DNA from: a virus
Strand: one strand, 5' to 3'
Length of the DNA stretch: 64,000 bases
Virus record (IMG/VR): IMGVR_UViG_3300028392_000038
Coordinates: 1-64,000 of that record
Shown piece by piece: positions 43,272 through 52,848 of the stretch. The notes beneath the pieces are model-generated. The model was not told the origin of the DNA, searched no databases, and was given only the letters and a program-made list of their open reading frames with translations. The position numbers were made by a program, and so were the translations under genes. The stretch's first letter is position 1. Each line of letters begins with the position of its first letter.

Positions 43272-45803
43272 TTACGATGGTGTAACAAATGTTATTTCAC
43301 TCATATATAAATTTTTTGAAGCAGCAGTACCAATAGTTGATCCATCTGCTATACCAACAAATAACCAAACCTTTCTACAAGTAAAACTTAAAGATTGTCT
43401 ATTGTAAGCGATTGCATAACCACCACCAGAACCTAAATAGTAAGTATTAGCTGTTGCTCTACCTGGATATGTAGCTGCGTTACCAGATAAGAATAAAAAC
43501 TTATCAGGTAGTGAATTACTACCACTGGAGTCAAATCCAGCCAAGATAACCAAATCTTGAGTACCTGCTGAAGATGTTTGAGTATCTCTATCTAAATATG
43601 CTTCTAAGAAGTTTGAAGGATTAAATACAAAACGACCAGTAGAGATATCAGATGAATATCCACTATTAGCTCCATAAGAAGTAACATGCCATCTATATCC
43701 ATTAAATACTAAAGGAGTTGTTGTACCAGATCCAGATCCAATATTATCATAAATATTAAATGTTTTATTTGATCCTGATAAACTAGAATAGTTAACAGAG
43801 TTAGTTTGATTTATCAAAGGAAAAAAGTTTTGAAAATTAGTTTGTGGATAAATAACTCTACCAAAAATATATTGTAACTCATCAGAAGGTAAAGTAACAT
43901 TTGATACAAAAGCAGCACTACCATTAGTAGTCAAAACACTACCTGTTAACAATCTACCTGTTTCACTTTCCAAAGGATCATTAAAGTATGACTTTGAGGC
44001 TGAGTTAACAGTATCAAATAACATAGCCTTATATCCTGAGTTATATGATGCAACAGAAGCCCAATCATATAATGTAGATGTTACTCTAGTAACACCAGAA
44101 GATGATATAGTATTATTAGATGAAAAACCAGGTATCCAATATCCTGTAGCATTTACAGTAGATGTTCTTGAATATGTTAATCCTGATTTATCCCAATTAA
44201 GATTCCAACCGGTAATAGCTGTTCCAGCGGCTTTAGTTCCATCTGAATGACCATCTAAAGTTCCAGTTGTAGACATATTAGTTGTACTAAAATCTATTTG
44301 TTTACTACTTGGAAATGTTATATCATTTAGTAAATCAACACCTGATGCTGTTAATGCAAAAGTTGAACCACTATCATAAAAAGCAACACCAGAATAATAA
44401 ACTAAAGTAGGTGTCAATTCATCAAAAACAACCGAACCAGATAAATTAGCACTAGAAGGTGATAAATCATTATCAAAGAAATAACCTGTAAGAGTAGAGA
44501 ATCTATATTCACCTGGAACCAAAGGTGAACCAGCACCCGGACCATATCCACTATTATAATGTGTAACTTTCCAACCAGTATATTTACCACCATTCGGAAA
44601 AATAGTTGATAGGTTAATAGAACCAGAAGCAGCTGCTTTATATCTATCACTATCAGGAAGAAAACTACTAACATTTATTGATAAACCAGCTGGAGTACTA
44701 TTAAAAGTACCAGTACCAGTTAATGATATTGTCATACCTCTAATTTCTGTTCCAACATCGTCAAATAATTGAAATTGTAAAGTTGTAGATAAATCATAAC
44801 AAGCAAATTCAGCCTCACTAAAAGCGGATGAAATTGTACTTGTAGCATTTCCTACAACAGGTCTTGTTGTACTAGCCGTAAAATCAGTAGAAGGTACCCA
44901 AGTACCAGTTGAATAAGAACCTGTATTACCAGGAGTAGAATTATAAGTATTTGATGTAGGATCAGCAATATATCTAGATGTAGCAGCAGTATTTAAACTA
45001 GGAGCAAAATATGCAACATAATCAGGTTGTGGTATCCATACTGTTACCGTAACTGGAGTATCTTGTGTAACTAAAACAGCTGAAGATGTTGTACCAGGAT
45101 GAGCGGGTACAGTAATAACACCACCTCTAAATATAATGTTTTCAACATTACTATAAGTCATACCGGTATTATAATCAGCAACTGATAAGTTAAATGAACC
45201 ACCCAATGATGTGAATTGCACCCAAACAATATCAGTAGTACCAATAATAGCAGTGGTATCAGGAGATGAAACAACCCAACCTTGATCAGCGTATGAATTA
45301 CCTTCTTTGATAAAACAATATTCACCACCATCTACTTCAGCAGATGGATCACCATCAAAGTCAGTAGATCTAGTTAATAAATTAGTAGTTGTGTAATCAT
45401 ATATACCATTTACCCATCTATCAGTTGTTGAGTTAACAACAATTCTATCACCAGCACTAAATGATGCTGAGTTTATACCATCAATTGAAGAAAATGAAAA
45501 TGAAAGTGTAGCTCCTACACCAGAAACACCATTACTATATGTATATCCAAATTCAGTAGTAACATCACCAATATAAATAACTCTAGCAGCTTCTTTTGGA
45601 TTTAAACCAACAGCAACAGCATCAACATATTCCTTGTTAACAACATCATTACCAACTAAAATATCAGAAGTTTCTCTTCTTAAAAAAGTACCAGAAGCAA
45701 AACTCATGGTAGCAGAGGCTGTAAATGTTACTAAACCTGAACCATTTAATTTATCTAATGATGTCGATGTATCTCTAATTTGTTTACCGTCCAACAAACC
45801 CAT
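43272..45803 (-). CDS. Tail fibre/baseplate-type structural protein, 843 aa
   Basis: The N-terminus has SDILVGNDVVNKEYVDAVAVGLNPKEAARVI (about 47-75), the NKEYVD-type module common at the start of phage tail fibre and baseplate proteins. The remainder is beta-rich repeats of similar segments: three related blocks with GWKVTHYNSGYGPGAGSP, GWNLNWDKSGLTYSRTSTV and GYRWHVTSYGANSGYSSDI. The C-terminus ends KVWLFVGIADGSTIGTAASKNL. No catalytic motif. The probable role is a host-binding or connector protein. A promoter-like box lies 30 nt upstream. Confidence 0.75.
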   Translation of the reverse strand: MGLLDGKQIRDTSTSLDKLNGSGLVTFTASATMSFASGTFLRRETSDILVGNDVVNKEYVDAVAVGLNPKEAARVIYIGDVTTEFGYTYSNGVSGVGATLSFSFSSIDGINSASFSAGDRIVVNSTTDRWVNGIYDYTTTNLLTRSTDFDGDPSAEVDGGEYCFIKEGNSYADQGWVVSSPDTTAIIGTTDIVWVQFTSLGGSFNLSVADYNTGMTYSNVENIIFRGGVITVPAHPGTTSSAVLVTQDTPVTVTVWIPQPDYVAYFAPSLNTAATSRYIADPTSNTYNSTPGNTGSYSTGTWVPSTDFTASTTRPVVGNATSTISSAFSEAEFACYDLSTTLQFQLFDDVGTEIRGMTISLTGTGTFNSTPAGLSINVSSFLPDSDRYKAAASGSINLSTIFPNGGKYTGWKVTHYNSGYGPGAGSPLVPGEYRFSTLTGYFFDNDLSPSSANLSGSVVFDELTPTLVYYSGVAFYDSGSTFALTASGVDLLNDITFPSSKQIDFSTTNMSTTGTLDGHSDGTKAAGTAITGWNLNWDKSGLTYSRTSTVNATGYWIPGFSSNNTISSSGVTRVTSTLYDWASVASYNSGYKAMLFDTVNSASKSYFNDPLESETGRLLTGSVLTTNGSAAFVSNVTLPSDELQYIFGRVIYPQTNFQNFFPLINQTNSVNYSSLSGSNKTFNIYDNIGSGSGTTTPLVFNGYRWHVTSYGANSGYSSDISTGRFVFNPSNFLEAYLDRDTQTSSAGTQDLVILAGFDSSGSNSLPDKFLFLSGNAATYPGRATANTYYLGSGGGYAIAYNRQSLSFTCRKVWLFVGIADGSTIGTAASKNLYMSEITFVTPS

Positions 45804-45833
45804 AATTTATTATTTATTTTTTAATTTATAGTG

Positions 45834-45843
45834 TATATATTAT
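45834..45843 (-). promoter_or_regulatory. ATAATATATA element (minus) before the 843-aa gene
   Basis: Minus-strand variant differing in the first base, ending 30 nt before the ATG at 45803. Confidence 0.38.
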
Positions 45844-45890
45844 TTATAAAATATCTGTTTTAACTTTTTTAATTATTTTTTAATTCTTTT

Positions 45891-46901
45891 TTATACTAAA
45901 TAATGAACTGAAATTCTCCAACTTGTGTATAAATCTATTCCAGCAACCAAACCATTCCAATAAAGACCATCACCTGCCTGAACAGCATTAATACCCACAA
46001 AATCTTTAGCACTAGCACCAGAATCATTACTAAAGTAACAAGAACTACTCATAGTAGAACCATCACCAACTTCAAATTCTTGACCATTAACATAAACTGA
46101 AATATAAGATTTATTAATAGGAACATTTGATAAGGTTAATCCAGAAAATTGACCATCCCCAGTTGTGTCATATGACATAATATAATTCTTATCAGCATTA
46201 CTCATTAAACCACCACCGGTAATCGGACTAACCCAATTAAATATACCATTACTATCAACCGATAATAAGTATCCGGCAGTTGGACCACTTAGTGAACTAA
46301 GAACACTAGCTGTTAAACTATTAGGTAAAACAAAAGAGGAAACAGATGGACCATAAACCGTATTTTGAACCGTATATCCAATTGTATCACTATCATTAAA
46401 ACTAGTAGTAGCACCAGCAACAAAGCTAACAAAAGCAAGGGATCCATAGTTAGAGAAAGATCCACCACTCATTACTAAACCACCATTTGCAATAACAACT
46501 TGTCCATAATTAACAAAATTACCAGCAATAGTTAAATCACCATATATCCAGTATTGATAATTTAACGGAACTAAAATATTATCACTCGGTTCAATATAAT
46601 ACTTAACACTAAGTCCTCCCCCACCGGAACCACTAAATACCTCCCAGTTATTATTATCCGTAATATCAGTGCCACCTGGATTCAATAAATTATATTGTAG
46701 TTGATATGTTTGATGATCATCAATCACATAACACATCATACCCCAATCTCTTCTCTCAACTATAATAGCATCTCTATCAGTACTAGATGTAGCGAAATGC
46801 AAACCACCTTTTATTTCAGTAGCATAAGCGGATGCTATCGGCATTGTGTCCGTTAGTGGTCTAATCGCTGCGCCTACAAGTGTACCTACATTTTGAGCCA
46901 T
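45891..46901 (-). CDS. Structural protein with shared C-terminal domain, 336 aa
   Basis: The N-terminal 95 residues (TEIKGGLHFATSSTDRDAIIVERRDWGMMCYVIDD...YQLQYNLLN...NNNWEVFSG) are typical of phage fibre or baseplate subunits. A middle beta-helical part (LTIAGNFVNYGQVVIANGG, SFSNYGSLAF) follows. The C-terminal 85 residues (ISVYVNGQEFEVGDG, CYFSNDS, GDGLYWNG) match the end of the protein at 41892-43022. It is co-directional with the fibre genes and separated by 18 bases from the upstream gene. Confidence 0.7.
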   Translation of the reverse strand: MAQNVGTLVGAAIRPLTDTMPIASAYATEIKGGLHFATSSTDRDAIIVERRDWGMMCYVIDDHQTYQLQYNLLNPGGTDITDNNNWEVFSGSGGGGLSVKYYIEPSDNILVPLNYQYWIYGDLTIAGNFVNYGQVVIANGGLVMSGGSFSNYGSLAFVSFVAGATTSFNDSDTIGYTVQNTVYGPSVSSFVLPNSLTASVLSSLSGPTAGYLLSVDSNGIFNWVSPITGGGLMSNADKNYIMSYDTTGDGQFSGLTLSNVPINKSYISVYVNGQEFEVGDGSTMSSSCYFSNDSGASAKDFVGINAVQAGDGLYWNGLVAGIDLYTSWRISVHYLV

Positions 46902-46919
46902 TTTTTAATTTTTATTTTT

Positions 46920-47942
46920 TTAACTTATAGTGAATAATGATGCCATACCATAAGTAGTATTACTTACCCACACTTCATAATTCGATGTAATACCATACTG
47001 ATTAACAAGTGGTGAATTTGTTCTAACTCTTGTAAAAGCGGTATTTGGTAATCCATTTACTGAAAAAGATGGTGTGTAAGAACTGGCTACGCTACTAGGC
47101 CATGCAAATATTAAATACCAACCATTACCATCTATTCCATCATATGTTTTAGTTTTTGTTGCTGAAAGTTCACTTCCAAATGCTTGTCCATTAGCACTAG
47201 CTCCTGTTAATGATCTTATAACAGAATCTGTAGTAACAGTAGAAACCAATGATGCTAATCCCGGATTACTAGTAAGATTTGGATTTCCTATACTACTTAA
47301 ATCAATCCTACCCCAATATCTTTTATTTTGCCAATATAATGTAGCACTAGTAGAAGGAGATGAAACACCATCACTAACAGACATATAAAATGTATTTGTC
47401 TGTTGAACAGATGAGTTTATAGTAGCAACACTATAAGTACCTAAAACATTAGTTTTTGTTCCAGTTTGTGAGTTACCAGTAGGTATAATACCAGTACCAT
47501 CAACTGTTATAACAGTAATAGGAGTATTTCCATTCCTAGTAACTGACCAATTTAAACTTAATAAAGTACTATAACCAAACTCTCTTGGATTAGGAGATGA
47601 AACTGATAGAGAAACCGAAGGAGAAGCGTATGGATAGAATACTCTATCTAAAGCGTCTTGGACAGTTCCACTAAATGTAGAACCAGTAGGAACGCCACCG
47701 ATAGTAGCAGCTGTTGAAGGAAGTGTTCTGTTATAAGTAACATCATTACTACCTATACTAGCACTAAGTCCAGAAATTTTTTCCCATAAGGTAAATACGG
47801 AATCTCTAACATCTTTAGCTTGAATCTGATTAGCAGTATTATCCGGAATTTTAACCAATAGTTCCTGAATAGTACTATAACTATTAGCAGATGAACTACC
47901 ACCAGTTGGTGCGGGTGGTCCAGAATAGGTTCCTATTAACAT
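46920..47942 (-). CDS. Structural protein at the start of the fibre region, 340 aa
   Basis: The first gene of the minus-strand fibre cluster. A helical start (STIQELLVKIPDNTANQIQAKDVRDSVFTLWEKIS) is followed by a Gly/Ser/Thr-rich beta part with an Ig-like section (SVSLSVSSPNPREFGYSTLLSLNWSVTRNGNTPITV) and an end (FSVNGLPNTAFTRVRTNSPLVNQYGITSNYEVWVS) common in phage virion proteins. No catalytic motif. A promoter-like box is 19 nt upstream. Confidence 0.7.
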   Translation of the reverse strand: MLIGTYSGPPAPTGGSSSANSYSTIQELLVKIPDNTANQIQAKDVRDSVFTLWEKISGLSASIGSNDVTYNRTLPSTAATIGGVPTGSTFSGTVQDALDRVFYPYASPSVSLSVSSPNPREFGYSTLLSLNWSVTRNGNTPITVITVDGTGIIPTGNSQTGTKTNVLGTYSVATINSSVQQTNTFYMSVSDGVSSPSTSATLYWQNKRYWGRIDLSSIGNPNLTSNPGLASLVSTVTTDSVIRSLTGASANGQAFGSELSATKTKTYDGIDGNGWYLIFAWPSSVASSYTPSFSVNGLPNTAFTRVRTNSPLVNQYGITSNYEVWVSNTTYGMASLFTIS

Positions 47943-47961
47943 ATTTTAAAACGCATTTTCT

Positions 47962-47971
47962 TATATATTAA
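47962..47971 (-). promoter_or_regulatory. TTAATATATA element (minus) before the fibre cluster
   Basis: Exact on the minus strand, ending 19 nt before the ATG at 47942, in the divergent gap with the gene at 48027. Confidence 0.5.
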
Positions 47972-48014
47972 AAATATAAAATCTATAATCATTTTAGTTT
48001 CTAATTATTTATCA

Positions 48015-48022
48015 TATATTTG
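48015..48022 (+). promoter_or_regulatory. TATATTTG element before the RlaP-like gene
   Basis: TATATTTG matches the Bacteroidota -7 consensus TAnnTTTG and ends 4 nt before the ATG at 48027. No convincing -33 TTTG is seen. The same octamer at the same distance precedes the gene at 61810. Confidence 0.35.
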
Positions 48023-48026
48023 TAAT

Positions 48027-49190
48027 ATGAAAGAAAATCTAATTAATTTTATTGATCAAAAGTCTCCAGGTGCAATTCCACTACTTATTGTAATAAGAGG
48101 ATCTCACGCATATGGGACTAATATTGAAACTTCAGATACTGATTATTCAGGTATATTTGTTCAATCAGAAGATGATATTTTAGGAAATAAATATCTTGAA
48201 CAAATAAATGATGATAAAAATGATACTGTTATTTATGAGGTTCGTAGATTTTTAGAATTGGTTTCTAAAAATAATCCTACAGTTTTAGAATTACTTAACA
48301 CACCAGAAGATTGTATTCTATACAAAGATCCTGCTTTTGATATTATTCTTGAAAATAAAGATAAATTCATTACTAAAATTTGTGCTAATTCTTTTGGTGG
48401 ATATGCTAAGATGCAAATTCAAAAAGCTAAAGGTCAAAATAAAAAACAAAACTGGGAAAAAGATAAAGTAACTAGAAAGACCCCTCTTGATTTTTGTTAT
48501 TTGCATAAAGGAGAGAAATCATTTAATTTATCAGACTTCTTAGAAAGTAACAATATGGATCAAAAGTTTGGAGGATTATCTAAATCACCACACGGAAGAG
48601 ATGTGTATTCATTTTTCTATGATTTTATATCAGATAGTTACTTCAATGATAAAAAAAGTTTATTATTTAGATTTTTAAAACTAAAAACTATCTATCTAAA
48701 CAGAGAACCTATCGGTTTTAAAGGTATATCATTCGAAGACTCAAATGATATAAGACTGAGTTCAATACCATTCAATTGTCCAAAAAGTTTCTTTATTGGT
48801 CATGTATCTTACAATAAAGATGCTTATACTCAACATTGTAATGATTATAAATCTTACCAAACTTGGTTAAATGAGAGAAATGAGGCTCGATGGGTAGATG
48901 TTAAATCTCAAAAAATTGACGGTAAGAATATGATGCATTGTAAAAGATTAATGCAAATGTCTAGAGAGATTGCTGAAGGAAAAGGTATTATTATCCGTAG
49001 AGAAAATGCTAAAGAACTTATTTCTATTAGAAAAGGAGAGATTGATTTACAAACTTTAATTGATTCTGTTGAATTAGAAATTGTAGAAATTGATAAACTT
49101 TTTACTAATTCTAAACTACCAGATAGTGTAGATAACAATTTTATTCATGAATTGATTGTTAAAATAAGGAAACAATTATATAATAAATAG
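48027..49190 (+). CDS. RlaP-type nucleotidyltransferase (PF10127-like)
   Basis: A 387-aa protein with a polymerase-beta-type signature: IRGSHAYGTNIETSDTDYSGIFV at residues 23-45, giving GSHAYG (25-30) and Asp37-x-Asp39. The extended family (RlaP, RNA-repair pathway nucleotidyltransferase) shares the GSxAYG...SDxDxxG motif, and further matches such as SPHGRDVYSFFYDFISDSYF are not enough to define substrate. It likely transfers a nucleotide to RNA or another acceptor, possibly to repair tRNA cut by host defences (inference). It is followed after 3 bases by a membrane protein gene. Confidence 0.75.
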   Translation: MKENLINFIDQKSPGAIPLLIVIRGSHAYGTNIETSDTDYSGIFVQSEDDILGNKYLEQINDDKNDTVIYEVRRFLELVSKNNPTVLELLNTPEDCILYKDPAFDIILENKDKFITKICANSFGGYAKMQIQKAKGQNKKQNWEKDKVTRKTPLDFCYLHKGEKSFNLSDFLESNNMDQKFGGLSKSPHGRDVYSFFYDFISDSYFNDKKSLLFRFLKLKTIYLNREPIGFKGISFEDSNDIRLSSIPFNCPKSFFIGHVSYNKDAYTQHCNDYKSYQTWLNERNEARWVDVKSQKIDGKNMMHCKRLMQMSREIAEGKGIIIRRENAKELISIRKGEIDLQTLIDSVELEIVEIDKLFTNSKLPDSVDNNFIHELIVKIRKQLYNK

Positions 49191-49193
49191 ATT

Positions 49194-49808
49194 ATGGGAA
49201 AAATACAAATAGAAGGATTGATATTTATAAGTGGATTACTAATTGGTTGTCTTATAACTTATATACTTTCTAATTTAATTAGTAGGTCTAAAAATAAAAG
49301 TATATTAAAAGATAATATAAATCAATTTATTCAAATACTTAAAAATATAAAATCAGATAAAACTAAATTCAAAAGTAGAGTAAATAACACAATCTACATA
49401 GAAACTAATTTAAGTAATTATGGTGATGTTGGTCTTGTTTGTCTTTTAGATAAAAAAGACATCTCTATTTTTAAAGATGAAAAATGCATCTATACATCTA
49501 ATCTAATAAATAGGGATTTAATAAATGAAATAACAAAAGCCATTGAATTAAAACACAATAAAGATATAAATGATGTTGTTGAGATATTAGGATTTGTTTT
49601 TTCAAGAGAAGATTTTGAAAAGTCATTCAATGTTAATATTAAAGAAATAAAAAATGGTGTTAAAAAAGAGGAGTCTGATATTGAAAAAATTCTTAAAAAG
49701 AATAAGAAAAGATTTGATATTGATGAAATCTTAGATAAGATAAGTAAAGTAGGTATTAAAAATTTAACAGAAGAAGAAAAACAATTTTTAAACAACTATA
49801 ACAAATAA
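49194..49808 (+). CDS. Single-pass membrane-anchored hypothetical protein, 204 aa
   Basis: Residues 8-29 (GLIFISGLLIGCLITYILSNLI) form a clear membrane segment after a short charged start. Residues 30-204 are Lys/Glu-rich and helical, with a folded middle (YIETNLSNYGDVGLVCLLDKKDISIFKDEK). No enzyme motif. It sits between the RlaP-like gene and a set of small genes, probably in one operon. Confidence 0.65.
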   Translation: MGKIQIEGLIFISGLLIGCLITYILSNLISRSKNKSILKDNINQFIQILKNIKSDKTKFKSRVNNTIYIETNLSNYGDVGLVCLLDKKDISIFKDEKCIYTSNLINRDLINEITKAIELKHNKDINDVVEILGFVFSREDFEKSFNVNIKEIKNGVKKEESDIEKILKKNKKRFDIDEILDKISKVGIKNLTEEEKQFLNNYNK

Positions 49809-49813
49809 AACTT

Positions 49814-50041
49814 ATGATAAAAGAACTAACACTGAAAAGTTACGAGTATTTAATGATTGAAACATTTAAAAGGATAAAAGAAAATAAACATTATGATGTA
49901 AACTTCAAACCTTATAGAAAAGAATTACTTAAAAATTTACTCACATTCTTTGAGGAAAGAGAAGAATATGAAAAGTGTAAAATGATACATGAACTTATGA
50001 CATCAAGATATAATCACGAATTAAACTATAAAAAAATATAA
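49814..50041 (+). CDS. Small helical protein, 75 aa
   Basis: Not recognised. It is basic and rich in helix-forming residues (LLTFFEEREEYEKCKMIHELM). It is packed between neighbours with gaps of 5 and 1 bases, so it is probably translated as part of the operon at 48027-51039. Confidence 0.6.
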   Translation: MIKELTLKSYEYLMIETFKRIKENKHYDVNFKPYRKELLKNLLTFFEEREEYEKCKMIHELMTSRYNHELNYKKI

Positions 50042-50042
50042 T

Positions 50043-50360
50043 ATGATAGAAGGATCAACAATGAGAGTAGGAGGAAGACCTCTAAAACACTGGATTGGAA
50101 CAAAGTTACAATCTTGGGGAGCAAAAATTGCAAACAAAAATAAACATATAGTGGTAACAAATCCATCTTGTAAGTTATTTAATCCATTCACTTTAGTAGT
50201 AAATTTCACAGTGGATAATATTGATAAATATCAAGTTGTTCTACAAGGAGATTATAAAAAAATATACAAAGAGGTTGGTGATAATATACCGGAACTGACC
50301 GAAAGAGAATTATTTCTTATAATATCTGAAAACAAAAGAGAATGGTTCAAAAAAGAATAA
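50043..50360 (+). CDS. Hypothetical protein, 105 aa
   Basis: No family recognised. The first half is basic (MRVGGRPLKHWIGTKLQSWGAKIANKNK), the second acidic. ATG lies 1 base after the upstream stop. Confidence 0.6.
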   Translation: MIEGSTMRVGGRPLKHWIGTKLQSWGAKIANKNKHIVVTNPSCKLFNPFTLVVNFTVDNIDKYQVVLQGDYKKIYKEVGDNIPELTERELFLIISENKREWFKKE

Positions 50361-50361
50361 T

Positions 50362-51039
50362 ATGAATATAGTTCAAAATCCAGATGGTTCAATTTCAATT
50401 ATAGATGATGAAATTGGTCAAATAAAAGATATATCTGATTTAACATATGAAAGATCTGAAATTCCTCAATATTTAATTGATGAGTGTAATAAATTATCAC
50501 AAATTGAAGATAAAACATATTTTATATTTGACAAATCTATTTCTTCTTCTATTAAATTAAAATATAATCCAAATAAAGAAACTATTAGAGATATTAAAAT
50601 TGATGAGATTTTAGAAGATACTGGTAAATATCATATTGATGATGAATTAGGATTCAAAGACCTACCATCTAGATTTTCATACTATGATACTGAAACAAAA
50701 CTATCTGATAGATATGTTAGATATAAATTTGTATTAGACTTCATAAAAAAATTAGGATTTATACCATCTGAATTTAACTTAGGACCTGAATATGAACAAA
50801 GTTATTCACTTGAGATAAATTATACATTAAATAAACAAAATGTAGCATTAGGTGAGTATATACATAAATATATCTTAAGATTAAGACCTAATTTATTTAT
50901 ATCTATAATTTCTGATAATTCTTTTGTATATGATACATTTTTTAATAAAAATAAAATTATCAATGTTCTAAATGAAACTTGTCCGATTGAATTCAAGTCA
51001 GTAATAAGAGATATAAAAATAGAAGAGATTATGAAATAA
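50362..51039 (+). CDS. Hypothetical protein, 225 aa
   Basis: Unknown. It is acidic and alpha/beta. Two related segments, ETIRDIKIDEILEDT in the first half and SVIRDIKIEEIMK at the very end, suggest an internal repeat. It ends in a bidirectional terminator shared with the endolysin gene on the other strand. Confidence 0.6.
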   Translation: MNIVQNPDGSISIIDDEIGQIKDISDLTYERSEIPQYLIDECNKLSQIEDKTYFIFDKSISSSIKLKYNPNKETIRDIKIDEILEDTGKYHIDDELGFKDLPSRFSYYDTETKLSDRYVRYKFVLDFIKKLGFIPSEFNLGPEYEQSYSLEINYTLNKQNVALGEYIHKYILRLRPNLFISIISDNSFVYDTFFNKNKIINVLNETCPIEFKSVIRDIKIEEIMK

Positions 51040-51066
51040 AAAGAGGAAGATTTACTTCCTCTTTTT
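51038..51066. terminator. Bidirectional terminator between convergent genes
   Basis: AAAAAGAGGAAG / CTTCCTCTTTTT stem (12 bp) with a 5-nt loop, touching the stop codons of both flanking genes. Confidence 0.92.
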
Positions 51067-51897
51067 TTATTTAAGTAAATTGTAATACTCGTTAAAATGT
51101 TTAATTCTATCCGGCAGTCCAATTGTTCCGCCATTTACTCTTTTTGTTACTGATGTTACGGTAGCATCATCAGCACCTTTATCACAGATAGACCAAAGTT
51201 TATTAGAATCAAAGAAGAAAGCGGCAGAAGCTAAAGGATATTTAGTAGCTACTAAATCTGGGTTACCAACTGTATCTTCTCCAATAAATTGAGCAAATTT
51301 TGTATAATTAGATTTTCCGGTTAATTGTATATAACCTCTGCCTCTAAATTTATAACCTTCTTTTGTAGACTCATCACCATTACCCATTCTATTACCATAA
51401 ACTCTTGATGCAATCATTTCTGGTTTTTTCTCATATTGAGCAGCAGTTGTTCCATCAAAATACTTACCAAAAGTTCCTAATAATCCTTTTGCACTGTAGT
51501 TTAAGTTTTCATTAACTGCTTTAAACCCACCACTTTCATGACCACATTGTGCCAGGAAGTGAGATAATCTTAAAGGATTAGTAATATTAAATTTAGCAGC
51601 AGTATCAGGTATTTGAGCGATAACAGAATCAGGAACATGTCCTTTTAATTTTTCTAATTTAAAATCACTTGGTGGAATAACAACATTTGCAACTGGTTGA
51701 CTTGTTGTAGTCTCTGATCCAAATAACTTAACCCAAGATGAATCACCAATTATACCATCAGCAGTTAAACCATTTTTTGATTGCCACTCTTTTACTAATT
51801 TTTCAGTACCAGGACCAAATGAACCATCAGCACTGGTTCCTAATTTCTCTTGGAGTTTTTTTACATCCTCTCCTTTAGATCCAACTTTTAATAACAT
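51067..51897 (-). CDS. Endolysin: peptidoglycan-binding domain plus GH19 catalytic domain
   Basis: 276 aa. Residues 3-58 are a PG_binding_1 domain (GSKGEDVKKLQEKLG...DGSFGPGTEKLVKEWQSKNGLTADGIIGDSSW). Residues about 85-276 match GH19 chitinase/lysozyme: AQCGHESGGF with catalytic candidate Glu121, NENLNYS with the second acid Glu130, and GYKFRGRGYIQLTGKSNYTKF. It cuts cell-wall glycan at lysis. No signal peptide is seen, so it would need a holin to reach the wall; none was recognised nearby. Confidence 0.92.
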   Translation of the reverse strand: MLLKVGSKGEDVKKLQEKLGTSADGSFGPGTEKLVKEWQSKNGLTADGIIGDSSWVKLFGSETTTSQPVANVVIPPSDFKLEKLKGHVPDSVIAQIPDTAAKFNITNPLRLSHFLAQCGHESGGFKAVNENLNYSAKGLLGTFGKYFDGTTAAQYEKKPEMIASRVYGNRMGNGDESTKEGYKFRGRGYIQLTGKSNYTKFAQFIGEDTVGNPDLVATKYPLASAAFFFDSNKLWSICDKGADDATVTSVTKRVNGGTIGLPDRIKHFNEYYNLLK

Positions 51898-51925
51898 AAT
51901 TTTATAATTTTTTTTTGTATATTTG

Positions 51926-51935
51926 TATATATTGA
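51926..51935 (-). promoter_or_regulatory. TCAATATATA element (minus) before the endolysin gene
   Basis: One-base variant on the minus strand, ending 28 nt before the ATG at 51897. The core AATATATA is intact. Confidence 0.38.
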
Positions 51936-51962
51936 ATATTAAAAAATTAAAATTTACAATTT

Positions 51963-52199
51963 ATGGATGAAAATATAGATAAGGTTAAACCGTATCAAAG
52001 GTTACAAGCGGTTTTATCAGATGGTAAATTTTCAAAAGATTTAAAACTAACTGATAGAGGATTATCTATAATAGATGATATATTAGATGGAGGTATAGAA
52101 AAAGAAACCTTTTGGATTAAAATTAAAAGCTTTTTTTTGAAAATAGACTCTAAGATATTTGTCAAACAAAAAATAGTTAATAATTTTCAAAAAAGATGA
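51963..52199 (+). CDS. Small hypothetical protein, 78 aa
   Basis: Unknown. It has a helix-rich start (DKVKPYQRLQAVLSDGKF) and a hydrophobic/basic C-terminus (FWIKIKSFFLKIDSKIF), amphipathic rather than transmembrane. It lies divergent to the endolysin gene. A holin-like role cannot be shown. Confidence 0.55.
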   Translation: MDENIDKVKPYQRLQAVLSDGKFSKDLKLTDRGLSIIDDILDGGIEKETFWIKIKSFFLKIDSKIFVKQKIVNNFQKR

Positions 52200-52219
52200 G
52201 TAAATTCAAAAAAACAAAC

Positions 52220-52807
52220 TCAAATGTCATAAACACCATTAAATTGGTGAAAATCTTCAAATCCATTAAGAGAATCTCTGTGTCTTTGCCAATTTTCCCA
52301 CATATTTAGTATAGGAGGTTTGGGTGGTAAATACTCACTCATTTGTCTTATTCTTTGATAATACATCATATCTACATCTTTGAAAATATTATTCATTCTT
52401 TCCAAGGCAAATTTATTAGCGTCTTTTTCTAACTCAATATAAGATTTGAAAAATTCTTCTTTATCTTTTCTAAATATTTCAGCATGAACATCATGACCTT
52501 CTCTTCTATATTGCATAACATGACCCATTTCATGAAATATTAAAAATATAACCATTGGGAATGTTTGTTCTGTTAAGAACTGACTATTCACTACAACCGA
52601 TTCATCTTTAAAATAATATCCAAAGAAATTTCTATTTAATTGTCTAAATTCAATTTTTACATCAGGATATTTAGAAAGTTCCTCCAAGAAAGAAGGAATA
52701 AGTGTAGGGTATTTATTGGATATCCTATTTAAATAGACTTCTAACTCTTGTGGTATTTGATTATTATTCTCATTTTCAAAGATTTTATATCTTTTTAAGT
52801 ATTTCAT
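52220..52807 (-). CDS. HEMGH zinc-metallopeptidase-like protein
   Basis: A 195-aa protein. FHEMGHVMQ supplies the zinc motif HExxH (His92, Glu93, His96), and YIELEKDANKFALERM (about 123-138) has a Glu suitable as third ligand, as in gluzincin and ImmA/IrrE-like proteins. It would be a small metalloprotease of unknown substrate. Its start, MKYLKRYKIFENE, matches the shared capsid-targeting-like N-terminus, so it could be packaged and delivered into the host (inference). Confidence 0.75.
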   Translation of the reverse strand: MKYLKRYKIFENENNNQIPQELEVYLNRISNKYPTLIPSFLEELSKYPDVKIEFRQLNRNFFGYYFKDESVVVNSQFLTEQTFPMVIFLIFHEMGHVMQYRREGHDVHAEIFRKDKEEFFKSYIELEKDANKFALERMNNIFKDVDMMYYQRIRQMSEYLPPKPPILNMWENWQRHRDSLNGFEDFHQFNGVYDI

Positions 52808-52848
52808 ATTAGTATTAATATTTAGAATATATCATGATGTTACATGTT

